A stretch of 64,000 nt of DNA. Source: Legionella lansingensis (GTDB taxonomy: Bacteria > Pseudomonadota > Gammaproteobacteria > Legionellales > Legionellaceae). The stretch covers positions 2,105,001-2,169,000 of the forward strand of contig NZ_LT906451.1 in the NCBI RefSeq assembly GCF_900187355.1, given 5' to 3'. The translations under genes were made by a program, and so were the position numbers. The notes beneath the pieces were generated by a model. It worked only from the letters and a program-made list of their open reading frames with translations. It did not search any database and was not told the origin of the DNA. Within the stretch, counting starts at the first letter, position 1. Each line of letters begins with the position of its first letter. This document shows positions 52,197 through 62,959 of this stretch, piece after piece.

Positions 52197-53057
52197 CTAA
52201 TCAAAGTGAGGCGACATTGCCGGTTTCGCGAGCTTACGTGTCGCAAGTGAAAAATGACAACCTTTAACCAGAATGTGCACTTTTAGATTCTCGACAAAAA
52301 CCGCTTCTCCTTCTTTTATCTGGGTTATATTGGTTTGACGAATATCTCTTCCATCAATGATGACTACCATTCCTGAACCACGACACTCGGCCTCAGAGCC
52401 ATTTTTAATGATCAATGCCGTATCCTCTCCCAAACCTATTCCCAGTTGTTCAGGATTCATAATGATCGCGTGTGCAAGACGACTAAATCGTCCTCTTTTA
52501 ATGAAGTGAGTGTCAATAATACATGAAGTCAGTAAACCTAAACCGGAAGAAGTAGCAAGGTTACGATACAACAACGCTTCCGTTAATCCACCGCAGGTGA
52601 TCATGACTGAAGACATAACCATTGCTCCTGCGCTCGTGCCTGCCACAATAAATGTACTATCAGTAAGATACCTATTTTTTATGATGTCAATGATGGGAGT
52701 GCCGCCCAAAATCGTGGAAAGTCGAAATTGATCGCCACCGGTAAAGAAAATAGCACCAGCTTCTTCTGCGCGAGTTAAGTAATTCTTTTTTCTTGCTTCC
52801 TCCCTTTCTTTAATAGGAATAAAGCCCACATTACTATAACCCATTTCAACAAAGACTTTTTGATAAGTCTTTTTAACCTCCTCCTGCACCTCTGAACCGG
52901 TGGTGATAAGTTCTATCTTTTTATTTCTTGAATCAGGAAGTAGCTCACTTAAAATATCATATCGAGGAAACTCCTTTCTTTGCTCCATAATATCAGGAGG
53001 TTCGTCAATTTTATCTTCGGCCCCACCTATTATAAGTAACTTCCCTTTTGGTTTCAT
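52197..53057 (-). CDS. cphB: Cyanophycinase
   Basis: 286 residues. Serine peptidase of family S51: LLIIGGAEDKIDEPPDIM, IFFTGGDQFRL, and FIVAGTSAGAMVMSSVM, with the nucleophile Ser in GTSAGA. IIDTHFIKRGRFSRL and GIGLGEDTALI are also conserved. It cleaves cyanophycin to beta-Asp-Arg dipeptides. No signal peptide, so it is an intracellular type. It begins 12 bp after cphA. Confidence 0.94.
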   Translation of the reverse strand: MKPKGKLLIIGGAEDKIDEPPDIMEQRKEFPRYDILSELLPDSRNKKIELITTGSEVQEEVKKTYQKVFVEMGYSNVGFIPIKEREEARKKNYLTRAEEAGAIFFTGGDQFRLSTILGGTPIIDIIKNRYLTDSTFIVAGTSAGAMVMSSVMITCGGLTEALLYRNLATSSGLGLLTSCIIDTHFIKRGRFSRLAHAIIMNPEQLGIGLGEDTALIIKNGSEAECRGSGMVVIIDGRDIRQTNITQIKEGEAVFVENLKVHILVKGCHFSLATRKLAKPAMSPHFD

Positions 53058-53069
53058 AATTAGGCTGCC

Positions 53070-55697
53070 TCATGCGATTATCGTTTCTTCCTTAAATTTT
53101 CGTTTTTCTTCAAGTATAAATTCTACGGCATCAAAAACATCATCGACAGAATAAAAGATAAAGCTATTTTGTTTCGCAGTCGCTATCGCATACCTTACTG
53201 CCGTGAACTCATCAGAAATCACCTGCACCTGAGCATGGAAATTTGCTGATTCAATGCCTTGAAGGAGTAAATCCGTTATCTCCTGATTCATTCTCCCCCT
53301 GCTGTCTTTATAATGCCATATAATAATTTCATCAAACATTTGAGCGGAGCGGTACCCTAATTTTTGAATGTCTTCAGCTCTTCTATCACCCGAAGCAGCA
53401 ATAATGCCAATTTTTTTGCTGCAGTTTATCTGGCTAAAGAATTTTTGCAGTTCCACATAAGCATCTTCATTATGAGCGTAATCAACCATGATTTTGAAAT
53501 CGTCAAAATCAAAGATATTCATCCTGGCTGGAGTATGCTCAACAGAAGGATAAAAATTATAGAGCGCTTGCTCAATATCCTTAAGAGTAAAGCCGCTAAT
53601 TACCCCAGCTAGAGCTGCAGGTAAGATGTTTTTGATCATCAATGTGGCAGTTCCGTGAAAAGTCAGTGGAATAGTCTTCACTTTTGCTAAAATTTGTCTC
53701 TCTTTACCTCTGCTAATGACAATCGCATCACGCTCAATAAAAGCAGCCAAACCTCCCACATCACAATGCCTCTTAATACGAGGTGTCTCTGCCAGCGCAA
53801 ATAGGGCTATGTTGCAATGAAGATCATCTTGAATGGCATACACGAGATCATCCTCTGCATTTAAAATGGCATAGCCATTTTTACAGGTACTATGTGCCAC
53901 AACCGCTTTGACTCGAGCTAATTCTTCCATCGAATGGATATCATCCAGCCCTAAATGATCATTAGTGATATTCGTAATAACACTAATATCACACTGATCA
54001 AAACCAAGACCTGAACGAAGAATCCCTCCACGAGCACACTCCAAAACAGCGAAGTCAACTGTGGGTTCCCTTAAAATGGCCATTGCACTCACAGGACCGC
54101 TGCAATCTCCTCTATGAATTAGCTTACCGTCCAGATAGATGCCGTCTGTTGTCGTGAAACCAACGTAATGTTTAGCCTGTTTGGCAAGATGAGCAATCAA
54201 GCGCACAACCGTTGTCTTGCCATTCGTTCCTGTTACTGCGACAACTGGGATTCGAACTGAGCTCCCTTTAGGGTAAAGCATATCAATGAAAGGAGCAGCC
54301 ACATTGCGCCCAGTACCTTGATTAGGCGCCAAATGCATCCTAAGACCAGGAGCTGCATTCACTTCTATCACGGCCCCATTGCTGCCATTCAGTGGTAATC
54401 CAATATCCTTAGAAACAATGTCAATCCCACAGACATCGAGGCCTACTAATCGTGCTATGCGTTCAGCAAGAGAAATATTATAAGGATGGACCTTATTCGT
54501 GACATCAGCTGCTGTACCTCCGGAACTTAAATTAGCCGTATCCTTGAGAATTAAAACTTCACCATTCTTAAGAACTGAGTGAAGTGATAATTTTTTTTCT
54601 GCTAAAATAGCCAGGGTATTTTCGTCTGTTTTTATGGAAGTCAGGACATTTTCATGTGCATGACCACGCTTGGGATCTTTATTTGCTTCATCAATAAGCG
54701 TTTGGATTGAATCGATTCCATTCCCCACAATCATCGCAGGGGTTCTCTTCGCAACAGCAACAACTTGGTTGTTTATGAGGAGAAAGCGGTAGTCAAAGCC
54801 TTCAACAAATTTTTCAACGATCACTTCGCTAGAAACTTCCTGTGCAAACTTGAAACCAATGATTGCTTTCTCTTTTGCAGAAATGTTTGTGGTAATACCT
54901 CTTCCATGATTCCCGTTGATTGGTTTAATAACCAAGGGAAAACCTATTGTGGCTATTGCCCCTTCCAGCTCATCTAGATCTCGGATAGTTAACCAAGCTG
55001 GCACAGGAATAAAACTAGAAGCAAGCAATTTTTTAGTCATTCCTTTGTTTGCAGCGATATCAACAGCAATCGCATTCGTTTCTGAAGACACAGTAGCCCA
55101 AATTTTTTTTTGATTGCGGCCCTGTCCTAAGATGACGAGAGAACTATCTTCAAAGCGAGCGTAAGGAATTTTTCTTTTTTTGGCTTCTTCAACAATAGCA
55201 TGGGTACTTGGTCCCAGCTTTTCTTGCTCATATAAATGATTTAATTCGGCTATATCTTCAGCCAATGAATGATAGTCTTTTCCTTCTGCCAAACATTTTG
55301 CAATATTCATTGCAGCTTGAGCTGCATAGAGCCCTGCTTTTTCAATTTCATAACAAAAAATAACATGGTACACACCATACTCACGAGCGCTGTAGGTTCT
55401 GCCAAATCCACAGTCCATACCTGCAAGACATTGCAACTCAAGGGCTATATGCTCAATCACATGGCCAAGCCAAGTACCTTCATCTAGGCGTTCAAAAAAC
55501 CCCCCTTCCACACCTGGTGAACACTGATGATAATAGAGACTTGGAATTAACGCTTTGAGCCTTGCTGCAAATCCGGGTAAACGATTGGTGGGGAGGGTTT
55601 CAAATTGTTCTAAGTCGAGTTTAATGACAATCAGTTTCTGACGATAATTTGACCAATAATTTGGTCCTCTTAGAACTTTTATATTTAAAATTTTCAC
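53070..55697 (-). CDS. cphA: Cyanophycin synthetase
   Basis: 875 residues. An N-terminal CphA domain (about 1-165, KVLRGPNYWSNYRQKLIV) precedes an ATP-grasp domain (about 205-470, FPLVIKPINGNHGRGITTNI; VIEVNAAPGLRMHLAPNQG). A Mur-ligase domain follows (about 490-875, VVAVTGTNGKTTVVRLIAHL; LECARGGILRSGLGF; VDYAHNEDAYVELQKFF; AASGDRRAED). It polymerises Asp backbone with Arg side chains using ATP. The length is the family standard. First gene of the cphA-cphB-iaaA unit. Confidence 0.97.
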   Translation of the reverse strand: MKILNIKVLRGPNYWSNYRQKLIVIKLDLEQFETLPTNRLPGFAARLKALIPSLYYHQCSPGVEGGFFERLDEGTWLGHVIEHIALELQCLAGMDCGFGRTYSAREYGVYHVIFCYEIEKAGLYAAQAAMNIAKCLAEGKDYHSLAEDIAELNHLYEQEKLGPSTHAIVEEAKKRKIPYARFEDSSLVILGQGRNQKKIWATVSSETNAIAVDIAANKGMTKKLLASSFIPVPAWLTIRDLDELEGAIATIGFPLVIKPINGNHGRGITTNISAKEKAIIGFKFAQEVSSEVIVEKFVEGFDYRFLLINNQVVAVAKRTPAMIVGNGIDSIQTLIDEANKDPKRGHAHENVLTSIKTDENTLAILAEKKLSLHSVLKNGEVLILKDTANLSSGGTAADVTNKVHPYNISLAERIARLVGLDVCGIDIVSKDIGLPLNGSNGAVIEVNAAPGLRMHLAPNQGTGRNVAAPFIDMLYPKGSSVRIPVVAVTGTNGKTTVVRLIAHLAKQAKHYVGFTTTDGIYLDGKLIHRGDCSGPVSAMAILREPTVDFAVLECARGGILRSGLGFDQCDISVITNITNDHLGLDDIHSMEELARVKAVVAHSTCKNGYAILNAEDDLVYAIQDDLHCNIALFALAETPRIKRHCDVGGLAAFIERDAIVISRGKERQILAKVKTIPLTFHGTATLMIKNILPAALAGVISGFTLKDIEQALYNFYPSVEHTPARMNIFDFDDFKIMVDYAHNEDAYVELQKFFSQINCSKKIGIIAASGDRRAEDIQKLGYRSAQMFDEIIIWHYKDSRGRMNQEITDLLLQGIESANFHAQVQVISDEFTAVRYAIATAKQNSFIFYSVDDVFDAVEFILEEKRKFKEETIIA

Positions 55698-55802
55698 TTA
55701 ATCATTCCCTTGATTGTGTTAAATTTCCGTAGCTTATAATGATTCACAATTCAAGAAGATAGCAAAAATCGAAGGTAAGTAAAATAAAATCATGCGATCT
55801 AG

Positions 55803-55941
55803 AGTCTGTTGACAATTCTATTTATCCAATTTCTCGAAAATCCCTACGTACTGCGGCTTGTCCGCGGTATCCACAAGATCCCTGGATGACGCGGACAAGC
55901 CGCGTCACGTAGGCCCTTGTAGAGCAATTGTCAACAGATCT
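55803..55941. repeat. Family B palindrome (copy 3)
   Basis: Outer AGTCTGTTGACAATT / AATTGTCAACAGATC arms enclose TACTGCGGCTTGTCCGCGGTA and GACGCGGACAAGCCGCGTC. Closest in sequence to copy 1. It lies between the cphA promoter side and the end of the MFS gene, 3 bp from the MFS stop. Confidence 0.8.
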
Positions 55942-55944
55942 AAA

Positions 55945-57210
55945 TCAACCCCCTTCTCCCTGCACAGCAACATCAGGTTCCGTTTTAGCAAACATAAACG
56001 TCACAGCAAGCACAAAAAAATAGATGATACCTACCAATGCACAAAACATTGCAAAAACAATGTTGTTATGAGCGCTATATAAAACATTTGCCACTTCAAT
56101 GCCTCCTGCCTGGAGACACATGCCTACCAACGTCATAAAAGCGGAGGTAGTGCCTTTACCAACTGAGGTGGAAAAGAGAATCAAACGATTGAGAGGTGCT
56201 GTCGCCACCCCCAAACCAAAGAAATACACAAGCAACCCTGGCATCAACCATAAAAAATCACTGCCCATAAGTAAAGGTAGAATCATGACAAACAATAGGC
56301 TAATGCTCGAAGTAAGAGAGCCTATTAATAAGATTTTTTTTAAAGATCCATGATAAGTCAGTTTCTGCAGAAACCAATTCCCAGCAATGGATGCAGCAAA
56401 CAAAGGCATTTGCCATAGGCCATATTGTATGACAGATAGCTTGGCCTCATTTATCAGAATCACAGGCGCCAAGGCTATCCAGATGATACATGGGAGACCT
56501 AATAATCCTAGAGCGACGGAGCCAAAGAACACTGAAGGGTTGAATAATAAATTTTTATAGTTGATAGCGACCATCTTCGGAGCTAAGGAGATGGGTTTGA
56601 TTTCCTCTCCATTGGTTTTTGTTTGGCCGACAGGCTCAGGCATAAATCGCCATAAACCCCATAAGGCAAATAAAGCCATCGCACCAATAATGACAAAGAT
56701 TAAACGCCAATTATAATAGTGGACAAAGATAGCTCCCAATAGCGGTCCAATCAGTGGCGCCAATATAGCCGCATTCGCCATGATGGCTATTAATCTTACG
56801 GCATCCATTTCAGCAAAGATTTCTTGCAAAGTCGCATAACCAATGACAGCAATAAAGCACAGCCCCATGCCTTGAAAAAAACGTGCCAAAAGAAACTGCT
56901 CAATGGAGTTCGAGCAAGCGATTAATATCGTACAAACGAAGAAAAATGAAGCCCCAAAAATCATGACGGGACGACGGCCATAACGATCAGAGATTGGGCC
57001 TAAAAACAATTGCAAACTAGCCCCACCTAAAATATACGCTGTTAGTGAAGTCGCTATAGCCGATTCTGGCCCCTGGAAGGAGTCAACAACCTGGACCATA
57101 CCAGGCATGATCATGTCATTAGCAATATAAGTCAGAAATTCATAAAGAACTAAAAAAGCAGCAAAAACGAGTGCTTGCTTACGACTTATGTTAATTAAAG
57201 GTTGGGACAT
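55945..57210 (-). CDS. MFS multidrug efflux transporter (Bcr/CflA or MdfA type)
   Basis: 421 residues, about twelve TM helices. TM1 has LVLYEFLTYIANDMIMPGM, with membrane-embedded Glu and Asp as in MdfA-type drug/H+ antiporters. Motif A is LGPISDRYGRRPVM after TM2. Motif C-like glycine/proline segment APLIGPLLGA is in TM5. A charged C-terminus follows. It probably exports drugs or small molecules. Substrate unknown. Confidence 0.9.
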   Translation of the reverse strand: MSQPLINISRKQALVFAAFLVLYEFLTYIANDMIMPGMVQVVDSFQGPESAIATSLTAYILGGASLQLFLGPISDRYGRRPVMIFGASFFFVCTILIACSNSIEQFLLARFFQGMGLCFIAVIGYATLQEIFAEMDAVRLIAIMANAAILAPLIGPLLGAIFVHYYNWRLIFVIIGAMALFALWGLWRFMPEPVGQTKTNGEEIKPISLAPKMVAINYKNLLFNPSVFFGSVALGLLGLPCIIWIALAPVILINEAKLSVIQYGLWQMPLFAASIAGNWFLQKLTYHGSLKKILLIGSLTSSISLLFVMILPLLMGSDFLWLMPGLLVYFFGLGVATAPLNRLILFSTSVGKGTTSAFMTLVGMCLQAGGIEVANVLYSAHNNIVFAMFCALVGIIYFFVLAVTFMFAKTEPDVAVQGEGG

Positions 57211-57260
57211 AATTTTCTCTAAAAACTAAAATTTTTTCTGTAGGACCCAACATGCTGCTT

Positions 57261-57278
57261 GTTGGGCCAAGGCCCAAC
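57261..57278. repeat. Short palindrome upstream of the acid phosphatase gene
   Basis: GTTGGGCC and GGCCCAAC around AA. Sits in the 184-bp divergent space between the MFS and phosphatase genes. A preceding GGACCCAAC partly repeats the arm. It may be a REP-like sequence or a regulator site. Confidence 0.6.
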
Positions 57279-57337
57279 CTATGTTTGCTCAACAATAACT
57301 TCCTTGAAAAAATACAATATGTGAGCATAATGACCAA

Positions 57338-57367
57338 TTGACAGGCAAAATTTTTATGCTATATAAT
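57338..57367 (+). promoter_or_regulatory. Sigma-70-type promoter for the acid phosphatase gene
   Basis: TTGACA (57338-57343) and TATAAT (57362-57367) separated by 18 bp, both consensus, end 27 bp before the ATG at 57395. This is the clearest promoter in the window. Confidence 0.8.
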
Positions 57368-57394
57368 GCATGCCTTCTTTAACGTCACGGACTC

Positions 57395-58078
57395 ATGATG
57401 AAAAGAACTATTAAAACGATAACCCACATTTTAATAGCAATCACCACTGCCACATTTTTTTCCTGTCCATCGTTCTCTGAGCCTAACAACCTAGCCCTTT
57501 TAAAACATGAGATCAGGCGGTATCACGATTCAGGCTTATATGAAAAAGAGCTGAAACAAGTTTTATCCCAGGCACAGGATTATATTCTCAAACAAGTAAA
57601 GATCAATAAACATCGAGAAAATCCGCAAAAATTAGCCATTGTCCTTGATATTGATGAAACAAGTCTCAGTAATTACACTAAAATCACCCTCCGTGATTTT
57701 ACGAACAATCATAAGCAGATTCATCAAGAGATATTGGCTGCAAATTCACCTGCAATCCCTGCAACCTTAACGCTCTATCATGCTGCCCAAAAAAATGGGG
57801 TTCATATTTTTTTTGTTAGCGGTCGTGTTATGTCGGAACTTAAAGCCACACGCAATAATCTATTACGCGCTGGATTCGCAAATTGGGCAGGTCTTTATTT
57901 ACGTCCTGACAATTATCATCAAGCTTCTATTATTCCATTCAAGACAAGAGCTCGTAAATCAATCACAGACCAAGGTTATACGGTCATTGCCTCTATTGGG
58001 GATCAATATAGCGATTTAGAGGGAGGATATACGCAGAAAGTATTTAAATTGCCTAATCCTTTTTACCATATTTCTTGA
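57395..58078 (+). CDS. HAD-superfamily acid phosphatase (class IIIB), secreted
   Basis: 227 residues. A signal peptide (MMKRTIKTITHILIAITTAT...FFSCPSFSE, cleavage near SFS-EP) precedes the mature enzyme. The HAD nucleophile motif is VLDIDETSLSNY (DxDxT). FFVSGR is motif II, and IGDQYSDLEGG holds the motif III/IV acidic residues. Related to plant vegetative storage and bacterial class B/e(P4)-like phosphatases (PF03767). An internal FSC could be a lipobox, but the position is atypical. Likely periplasmic. Confidence 0.9.
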   Translation: MMKRTIKTITHILIAITTATFFSCPSFSEPNNLALLKHEIRRYHDSGLYEKELKQVLSQAQDYILKQVKINKHRENPQKLAIVLDIDETSLSNYTKITLRDFTNNHKQIHQEILAANSPAIPATLTLYHAAQKNGVHIFFVSGRVMSELKATRNNLLRAGFANWAGLYLRPDNYHQASIIPFKTRARKSITDQGYTVIASIGDQYSDLEGGYTQKVFKLPNPFYHIS

Positions 58079-58110
58079 TGGGATTAGAATCTGTTAATAT
58101 TCACTAACTT

Positions 58111-58161
58111 CCCCCTCACCCGCCGCGCTTAAGCGCGTCGACCTCTCCCACAAGGGGAGAG
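58111..58161. repeat. Repeat family E, solitary copy
   Basis: CCCCCTCACCCGCCGCGC...GCGCGTCGACCTCTCCC and a CCTCTCCC/GGGGAGAG hairpin match the DUF559-flanking copies in the 49017-49496 region. Here no DUF559 gene is attached. It lies between convergent phosphatase and greA genes. Confidence 0.85.
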
Positions 58162-58197
58162 ATCTTCATACTTGAAAGAGGGTATGGTGTCAACACC

Positions 58198-58671
58198 TTA
58201 GTATTCAACATCCACAATTTCATACTCCACCATACCACCAGGAGTTTGGACTGTCACCGTATCATCTACCAATTTGCCTATTAAGGCGCGGCCGATAGGC
58301 GAGCTATAGGAAATTTTATTTACTTTAATATCAGCCTCATCCTCGCCAACGATTTGATACTGAATTCTAGCCTCTGTTTCAATATGGCACACATGAACGA
58401 TTGCACCAAAAACAACTTTGCCGTTATTAGGTAATTTGCTGATATCAACAATTTGAGCATTAGCAAGCTTGGCCTCAATTTCTTTGATACGTCCTTCATT
58501 GAAACTTTGTTGCTCACGGGCAGCATGATATTCAGCATTCTCTTTTAGATCACCATGTGCGCGAGCTGTAGCAATAGCCTCAATAATCCGAGGCCTTTCT
58601 ACCGTTTTTAATCGATGTAATTCCTTTTTAAGCGCTTCTGCACCTTTAACTGTCATTGGATGCTTGTTCAT
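58198..58671 (-). CDS. greA: Transcription elongation factor GreA
   Basis: 157 residues with AGAGG before ATG 58671. The N-terminal coiled-coil is [18 protein letters not shown]..., with [17 protein letters not shown] at the tip carrying the acidic DxxxxAE residues. The C-terminal FKBP-like domain has [12 protein letters not shown]. It stimulates RNA polymerase transcript cleavage. It follows carB at 8 bp, so the two are probably cotranscribed. Confidence 0.97.
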   Translation of the reverse strand: MNKHPMTVKGAEALKKELHRLKTVERPRIIEAIATARAHGDLKENAEYHAAREQQSFNEGRIKEIEAKLANAQIVDISKLPNNGKVVFGAIVHVCHIETEARIQYQIVGEDEADIKVNKISYSSPIGRALIGKLVDDTVTVQTPGGMVEYEIVDVEY

Positions 58672-58679
58672 ACTAACCT

Positions 58680-61600
58680 CTAATGTAAATCCTGCAATCG
58701 AGTTACTGTTTCTCGATCTTCATATTTCATAGCTAAACACGCTGCTTCTGCACCAGATAAAGTAGTAGTATAGCTAACCTTATGCTGTAATGCATTGCGT
58801 CTGATGGCAAAAGAATCAGCGACAGCTTGCTTACCTTCCGTTGTATTAACAATGAAATCAATTTCATTATTTTTAATGAAATCTACCACATGAGGTCTTC
58901 CTTCGGCTACCTTAAACACTCGTCGGCATTCAATGCCTGCTGCCTGCAATACTAAAGCTGTTCCTCGAGTAGCAATGATTTCAAAACCTAACTCAATGAG
59001 ACGTTTAACAATCTCACCCACTCGTGCTTTATCAGCATCACGAACAGAGACAAAGGCGCGTCGTCTTTTTACGATATTACAACCCGCTCCCAATTGCGCT
59101 TTCGCATAAGCCTGCCCAAAGCGTCTCGCGATCCCCATCACCTCACCGGTTGATTTCATTTCTGGTCCTAAAATGGAATCCACACCAGAAAATTTAATAA
59201 ATGGAAAAACAGGAAGCTTGATGGAATAAAAAGCAGGCATAGGGTAATTCATGGCTAAGCCTTGTTCTTTTAACGTTTGCCCTACTTTGCAGCGAGCAGC
59301 TATTTTTGCGAGGGGTAAACCGGTTGCCTTGGAAACAAAAGGTACAGTCCGTGAAGCCCGAGGATTGACCTCAAGAACATAAATATCGTCTGCTTGGATA
59401 GCAAATTGGGCATTGATCAGACCAACAACACCCAACTTTAAGGCTAATTGGCGAATTTGTTCTATCAAATCCTGTTGCACCACCACACTCAAACTAAACG
59501 GTGGCAAGGTACAAGCGGAATCACCAGAGTGAACGCCAGCTTGTTCGATATGTTCCATGATGCCACCGATTAATACGTCCTCACCATCACAGATGGCATC
59601 AATATCTACTTCAATCGCATCATTAAGAAACTTATCTAATAACACGGGTGAATCATTTGAAACAGCTACCGCATTAGATAAATACTGACGCAAATCCTCT
59701 TCTTGATACACGACCTCCATCGCACGTCCTCCTAGGACATAAGATGGTCTAACAACCAAGGGATAACCGATCCGTTTAGCAAGCTCAATGGCTTCAGCTT
59801 CACTGCGAACCGTTCCATTTACAGGTTGATGCAAATTCAGCTCTGATACCAATTTCTGAAAGCGCTCTCTGTCTTCAGCTTGATCGATAGCATCTGGTGA
59901 AGTGCCTATAATAGGCACCCCATTTAATTCTAGATCACGCGCCAATTTAAGTGGGGTTTGACCGCCGTAATGAACGATCACACCTGTTGGTTTCTCGATA
60001 GCAACAATAGAGAGAACATCCTCAAGTGTTACCGGTTCGAAATAAAGACGATCGGAGGTATCAAAATCCGTTGAAACTGTTTCTGGATTACAATTGATCA
60101 TGATGGTTTGATACCCAGCTTCTCTTAAAGCCATTGCGGCATGTACACAGCAATAGTCAAATTCAATTCCCTGTCCAATGCGGTTGGGTCCACCACCCAA
60201 AATGATAATTTTTTTCTTGTCTGTTTCTGGTCTTGCCTCACATACTGTTTCATAACAAGAATATAGATAAGCCGTGTCACTAGGGAACTCTCCTGCACAA
60301 GAATCAATCCGCTTGTACACTGGTACTACTCCAAGATCTAAACGGTAGGAGCGTACCTGTTCCTCCGTATCATTGAGCAAGCGAGCAAGGTAAGCATCAG
60401 AAAATCCGCGGCGTTTAAATTGTCGCATGGTGGCTTTGCTAATGTCTGTAAGAGAGGTGCCATGAATCGTATTTTCTAACAGCACCAATTCTTGAATTTG
60501 CGCAAGAAACCAAGGATCTACCTTACTTTCTTGATGAATTTCTTCCAGTGATAAATCGTTGCGAAAAGCATCAGCAATGTACCACAATCTATCTGGTGTG
60601 GGTTCACGTAAATGACCTCGCAAGCGTGCCATATCTCCCTTATGGAATAGTGGCTCCAGACCCGTGCGACCAATTTCCAGACCTCGAATCGCTTTTTGTA
60701 ATGATTCCTGAAAATTAGAACCGATAGCCATTACCTCCCCCACTGATTTCATTTGCGTCGTGAGGATATTTGATGTTTGCGGGAATTTATCAAAATTGAA
60801 ACGCGGTATCTTCGTGACGACATAGTCGATAGTAGGTTCAAAAGAAGCTGGTGTTTTACCGCCAGTGATTTCATTTGCAAGCTCATCCAAAGTGTAACCG
60901 ACTGCAAGCTTGGCAGCTATTTTAGCAATAGGAAAACCAGTTGCTTTGGAGGCAAGTGCTGAACTTCGTGAAACCCGCGGATTCATTTCTACAATCAACA
61001 TACGACCATCGTCTGGATTAACTGCAAATTGCACATTAGAGCCTCCGGTATCAACACCAACGGCTCTTAAGACTTTGATGGCAGCATTTCGCATGCGCTG
61101 AAACTCTTTATCAGTCAAGGTTTGTGCGGGAGCCACAGTAATTGAATCCCCGGTGTGTACCCCCATGGGATCGAAGTTTTCAATAGTACACACGATGATA
61201 CAGTTATCGTTTTTATCGCGTACCACTTCCATTTCATACTCTTTCCATCCAAGTACTGACTCATCAATTAACAGTTCATGAGTAGGCGATAACTGCAAAC
61301 CACGAGAGCAAATTTCTTCAAACTCTTCACGATTGTAGGCAATTCCACCACCACTTCCACCCATGGTAAAAGACGGACGTATGATGGCCGGAAAACCTAA
61401 TTGCGCTTGCACCTGAAAGGCTTCCTCCAAGCTATGAGCTATTGCAGAACGAGGCATGTCTAAGCCAATTTTTTTCATTAATTGACGGAACTTTTCTCTG
61501 TCTTCTGCCTTGTCGATAGCTTCACGTGTAGCCCCAATCATTTCCACCGAATACTTAGCTAATACTCCTTCGCGAACCAAATCTAAAGCACAATTGAGTG

Positions 61601-61883
61601 CTGTCTGGCCACCCATCGTGGGCAGCAGAGCATCAGGCCGCTCTTTTTCAATAATGCGTGCAACTTCTTTCCATTGAATGGGTTCAATGTAAGTAGCATT
61701 AGCAAGCTCTGGATCAGTCATTATTGTCGCTGGATTCGAATTAACTAAAATAACTCGATAACCTTCTTCCTTAAGAGCACGAACTGCTTGGGTTCCTGAG
61801 TAATCAAATTCACAAGCCTGTCCTATGACAATGGGGCCTGCACCAAGAATCAGAATGGATTGAATATCAGTTCGTTTTGGCAT
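58680..61883 (-). CDS. carB: Carbamoyl-phosphate synthase large subunit
   Basis: 1067 residues, two homologous halves each with an ATP-grasp domain. The first has [31 protein letters not shown] and [18 protein letters not shown]. The second has [19 protein letters not shown] and [18 protein letters not shown]. An MGS-like allosteric domain closes the protein. It makes carbamoyl phosphate for arginine and pyrimidines. The small subunit carA is not in the upstream 308-bp gap or elsewhere in the window. Confidence 0.98.
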   Translation of the reverse strand: MPKRTDIQSILILGAGPIVIGQACEFDYSGTQAVRALKEEGYRVILVNSNPATIMTDPELANATYIEPIQWKEVARIIEKERPDALLPTMGGQTALNCALDLVREGVLAKYSVEMIGATREAIDKAEDREKFRQLMKKIGLDMPRSAIAHSLEEAFQVQAQLGFPAIIRPSFTMGGSGGGIAYNREEFEEICSRGLQLSPTHELLIDESVLGWKEYEMEVVRDKNDNCIIVCTIENFDPMGVHTGDSITVAPAQTLTDKEFQRMRNAAIKVLRAVGVDTGGSNVQFAVNPDDGRMLIVEMNPRVSRSSALASKATGFPIAKIAAKLAVGYTLDELANEITGGKTPASFEPTIDYVVTKIPRFNFDKFPQTSNILTTQMKSVGEVMAIGSNFQESLQKAIRGLEIGRTGLEPLFHKGDMARLRGHLREPTPDRLWYIADAFRNDLSLEEIHQESKVDPWFLAQIQELVLLENTIHGTSLTDISKATMRQFKRRGFSDAYLARLLNDTEEQVRSYRLDLGVVPVYKRIDSCAGEFPSDTAYLYSCYETVCEARPETDKKKIIILGGGPNRIGQGIEFDYCCVHAAMALREAGYQTIMINCNPETVSTDFDTSDRLYFEPVTLEDVLSIVAIEKPTGVIVHYGGQTPLKLARDLELNGVPIIGTSPDAIDQAEDRERFQKLVSELNLHQPVNGTVRSEAEAIELAKRIGYPLVVRPSYVLGGRAMEVVYQEEDLRQYLSNAVAVSNDSPVLLDKFLNDAIEVDIDAICDGEDVLIGGIMEHIEQAGVHSGDSACTLPPFSLSVVVQQDLIEQIRQLALKLGVVGLINAQFAIQADDIYVLEVNPRASRTVPFVSKATGLPLAKIAARCKVGQTLKEQGLAMNYPMPAFYSIKLPVFPFIKFSGVDSILGPEMKSTGEVMGIARRFGQAYAKAQLGAGCNIVKRRRAFVSVRDADKARVGEIVKRLIELGFEIIATRGTALVLQAAGIECRRVFKVAEGRPHVVDFIKNNEIDFIVNTTEGKQAVADSFAIRRNALQHKVSYTTTLSGAEAACLAMKYEDRETVTRLQDLH

Positions 61884-62191
61884 AGCGACTACAAAATAAA
61901 GAATAAAATGGCCTATTTTACCGAGTTTTGCCTAAAGATTATACCCATTTGTTTAATTTTAGCAGTGGATTTATTTAGTATGCTTGTTAAGGGCACTATC
62001 CCTCATCTCAAAAAATTCAACAGCTTGTCCCTGTCTCTTCTACACATCTCTGAAAACCCAGTCCAGCTCTGCTCTCCGACGTCCCGCGGCTTGTCCGCGG
62101 GATCTAGGAGCACGGCACTAAAACACTGGACCCCGCGGACAAGCCGCGGGGCGTAGGCAGAGATCAGATGATGTTAGTATTACTACCGGAA
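61884..62191. other. 308-bp non-coding gap between carB and the DUF218 gene
   Basis: No gene was supported. On the carB (minus) strand a GGGTATAATC sequence (TATAAT at 61938-61943) is a candidate -10 about 55 bp before the carB start; the -35 is weak. The other half is occupied by the family B palindrome at 62068-62160. Confidence 0.6.
62068..62160. repeat. Family B palindrome (copy 4)
   Basis: CCCGCGGCTTGTCCGCGGG (62083-62101) and CCCGCGGACAAGCCGCGGG (62132-62150) are exact reverse complements. Each is itself nearly palindromic, so one large or two small hairpins can form. CTGCTCTCCGACG and CGTAGGCAG extend the arms. Confidence 0.9.
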
Positions 62192-62959
62192 TTAACTTCT
62201 CGCATAATCATGGTGTAGTTTACTCCACCACGTCCCTAATAATTCGTGCAAGGCGATACTTAAGTAAAAGAGGTTATAGGGATTTGGAAGAAACATCTTC
62301 CTCCAACGCTCATCATCCCAGAAATACGTATAATCGGTGGGTGCTGGTATGGGATGTAATCCTTGGGCTAAAAAGAGTTTCATAGAACGAGGCATGTGAA
62401 TTGCTGACGTGACTAAATAGAAACGTTCCTCATGAACTAAGGGTTTGATCGCTTTCGCTTGATCGGCTGTATTGATGGAAGTGGTTTCCAGTATCATGTC
62501 CGTAGCAGGAATAGCAAACCATGAAGCAATTTGTGCCAAGCGTTGAGCCTCCGGTGTCTCAAAACCATATCCACCACCAGACAACAGCAATTTAGCTCGC
62601 GGTAATTGTCGATATAAACGCACACCTTCTAGCAAACGCTTAAGACTCGCAGAACTTAAAAGAGTATTGACTGGCCTATCTCTCACTTCCGATTGTCCAC
62701 CACTTAAAACCACCACCCAATGAACATCAGGATCAACTTTTTTTATTACAGGATATCGGTCCTCAAGTTGGTGAGTCAAAGTACTTGGCAACCATCCAGT
62801 ACTAAAAATAAGCAATAAAACCAATACCAATAAAAACCCCCAACGAACAATACGCGTGTTCCCACATAGCCAAAGCAAGGCCAAAAGAAAAGCAAATAGC
62901 AACAAACATACAAAGAAGGGATTTAATATGGTTTCCAGCAAATGACGAATAACCATCAC
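62192..62959 (-). CDS. DUF218 family protein (ElyC/YdcF/SanA-like)
   Basis: 255 residues. Two N-terminal TM helices (FFVCLLLFAFLLALLWLC; WGFLLVLVLLLIFSTGWL) precede a periplasmic DUF218 domain: VHWVVVLSGGQSEVRDRP, LLLSGGGYGFETPEAQRLAQ, ILETTSINTADQAKAI and YLVTSAIHMPRSMKLF. ElyC-type relatives affect envelope or peptidoglycan lipid carrier metabolism. It starts within the stop of lptG (4-nt overlap), linking it to the envelope. Confidence 0.92.
   Translation of the reverse strand: MMVIRHLLETILNPFFVCLLLFAFLLALLWLCGNTRIVRWGFLLVLVLLLIFSTGWLPSTLTHQLEDRYPVIKKVDPDVHWVVVLSGGQSEVRDRPVNTLLSSASLKRLLEGVRLYRQLPRAKLLLSGGGYGFETPEAQRLAQIASWFAIPATDMILETTSINTADQAKAIKPLVHEERFYLVTSAIHMPRSMKLFLAQGLHPIPAPTDYTYFWDDERWRKMFLPNPYNLFYLSIALHELLGTWWSKLHHDYARS

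Noticed and set aside
61884-62191. A carA fragment upstream of carB
   Set aside because: No glutamine amidotransferase or CarA motif in any frame; only a candidate -10 box and a palindrome are seen.
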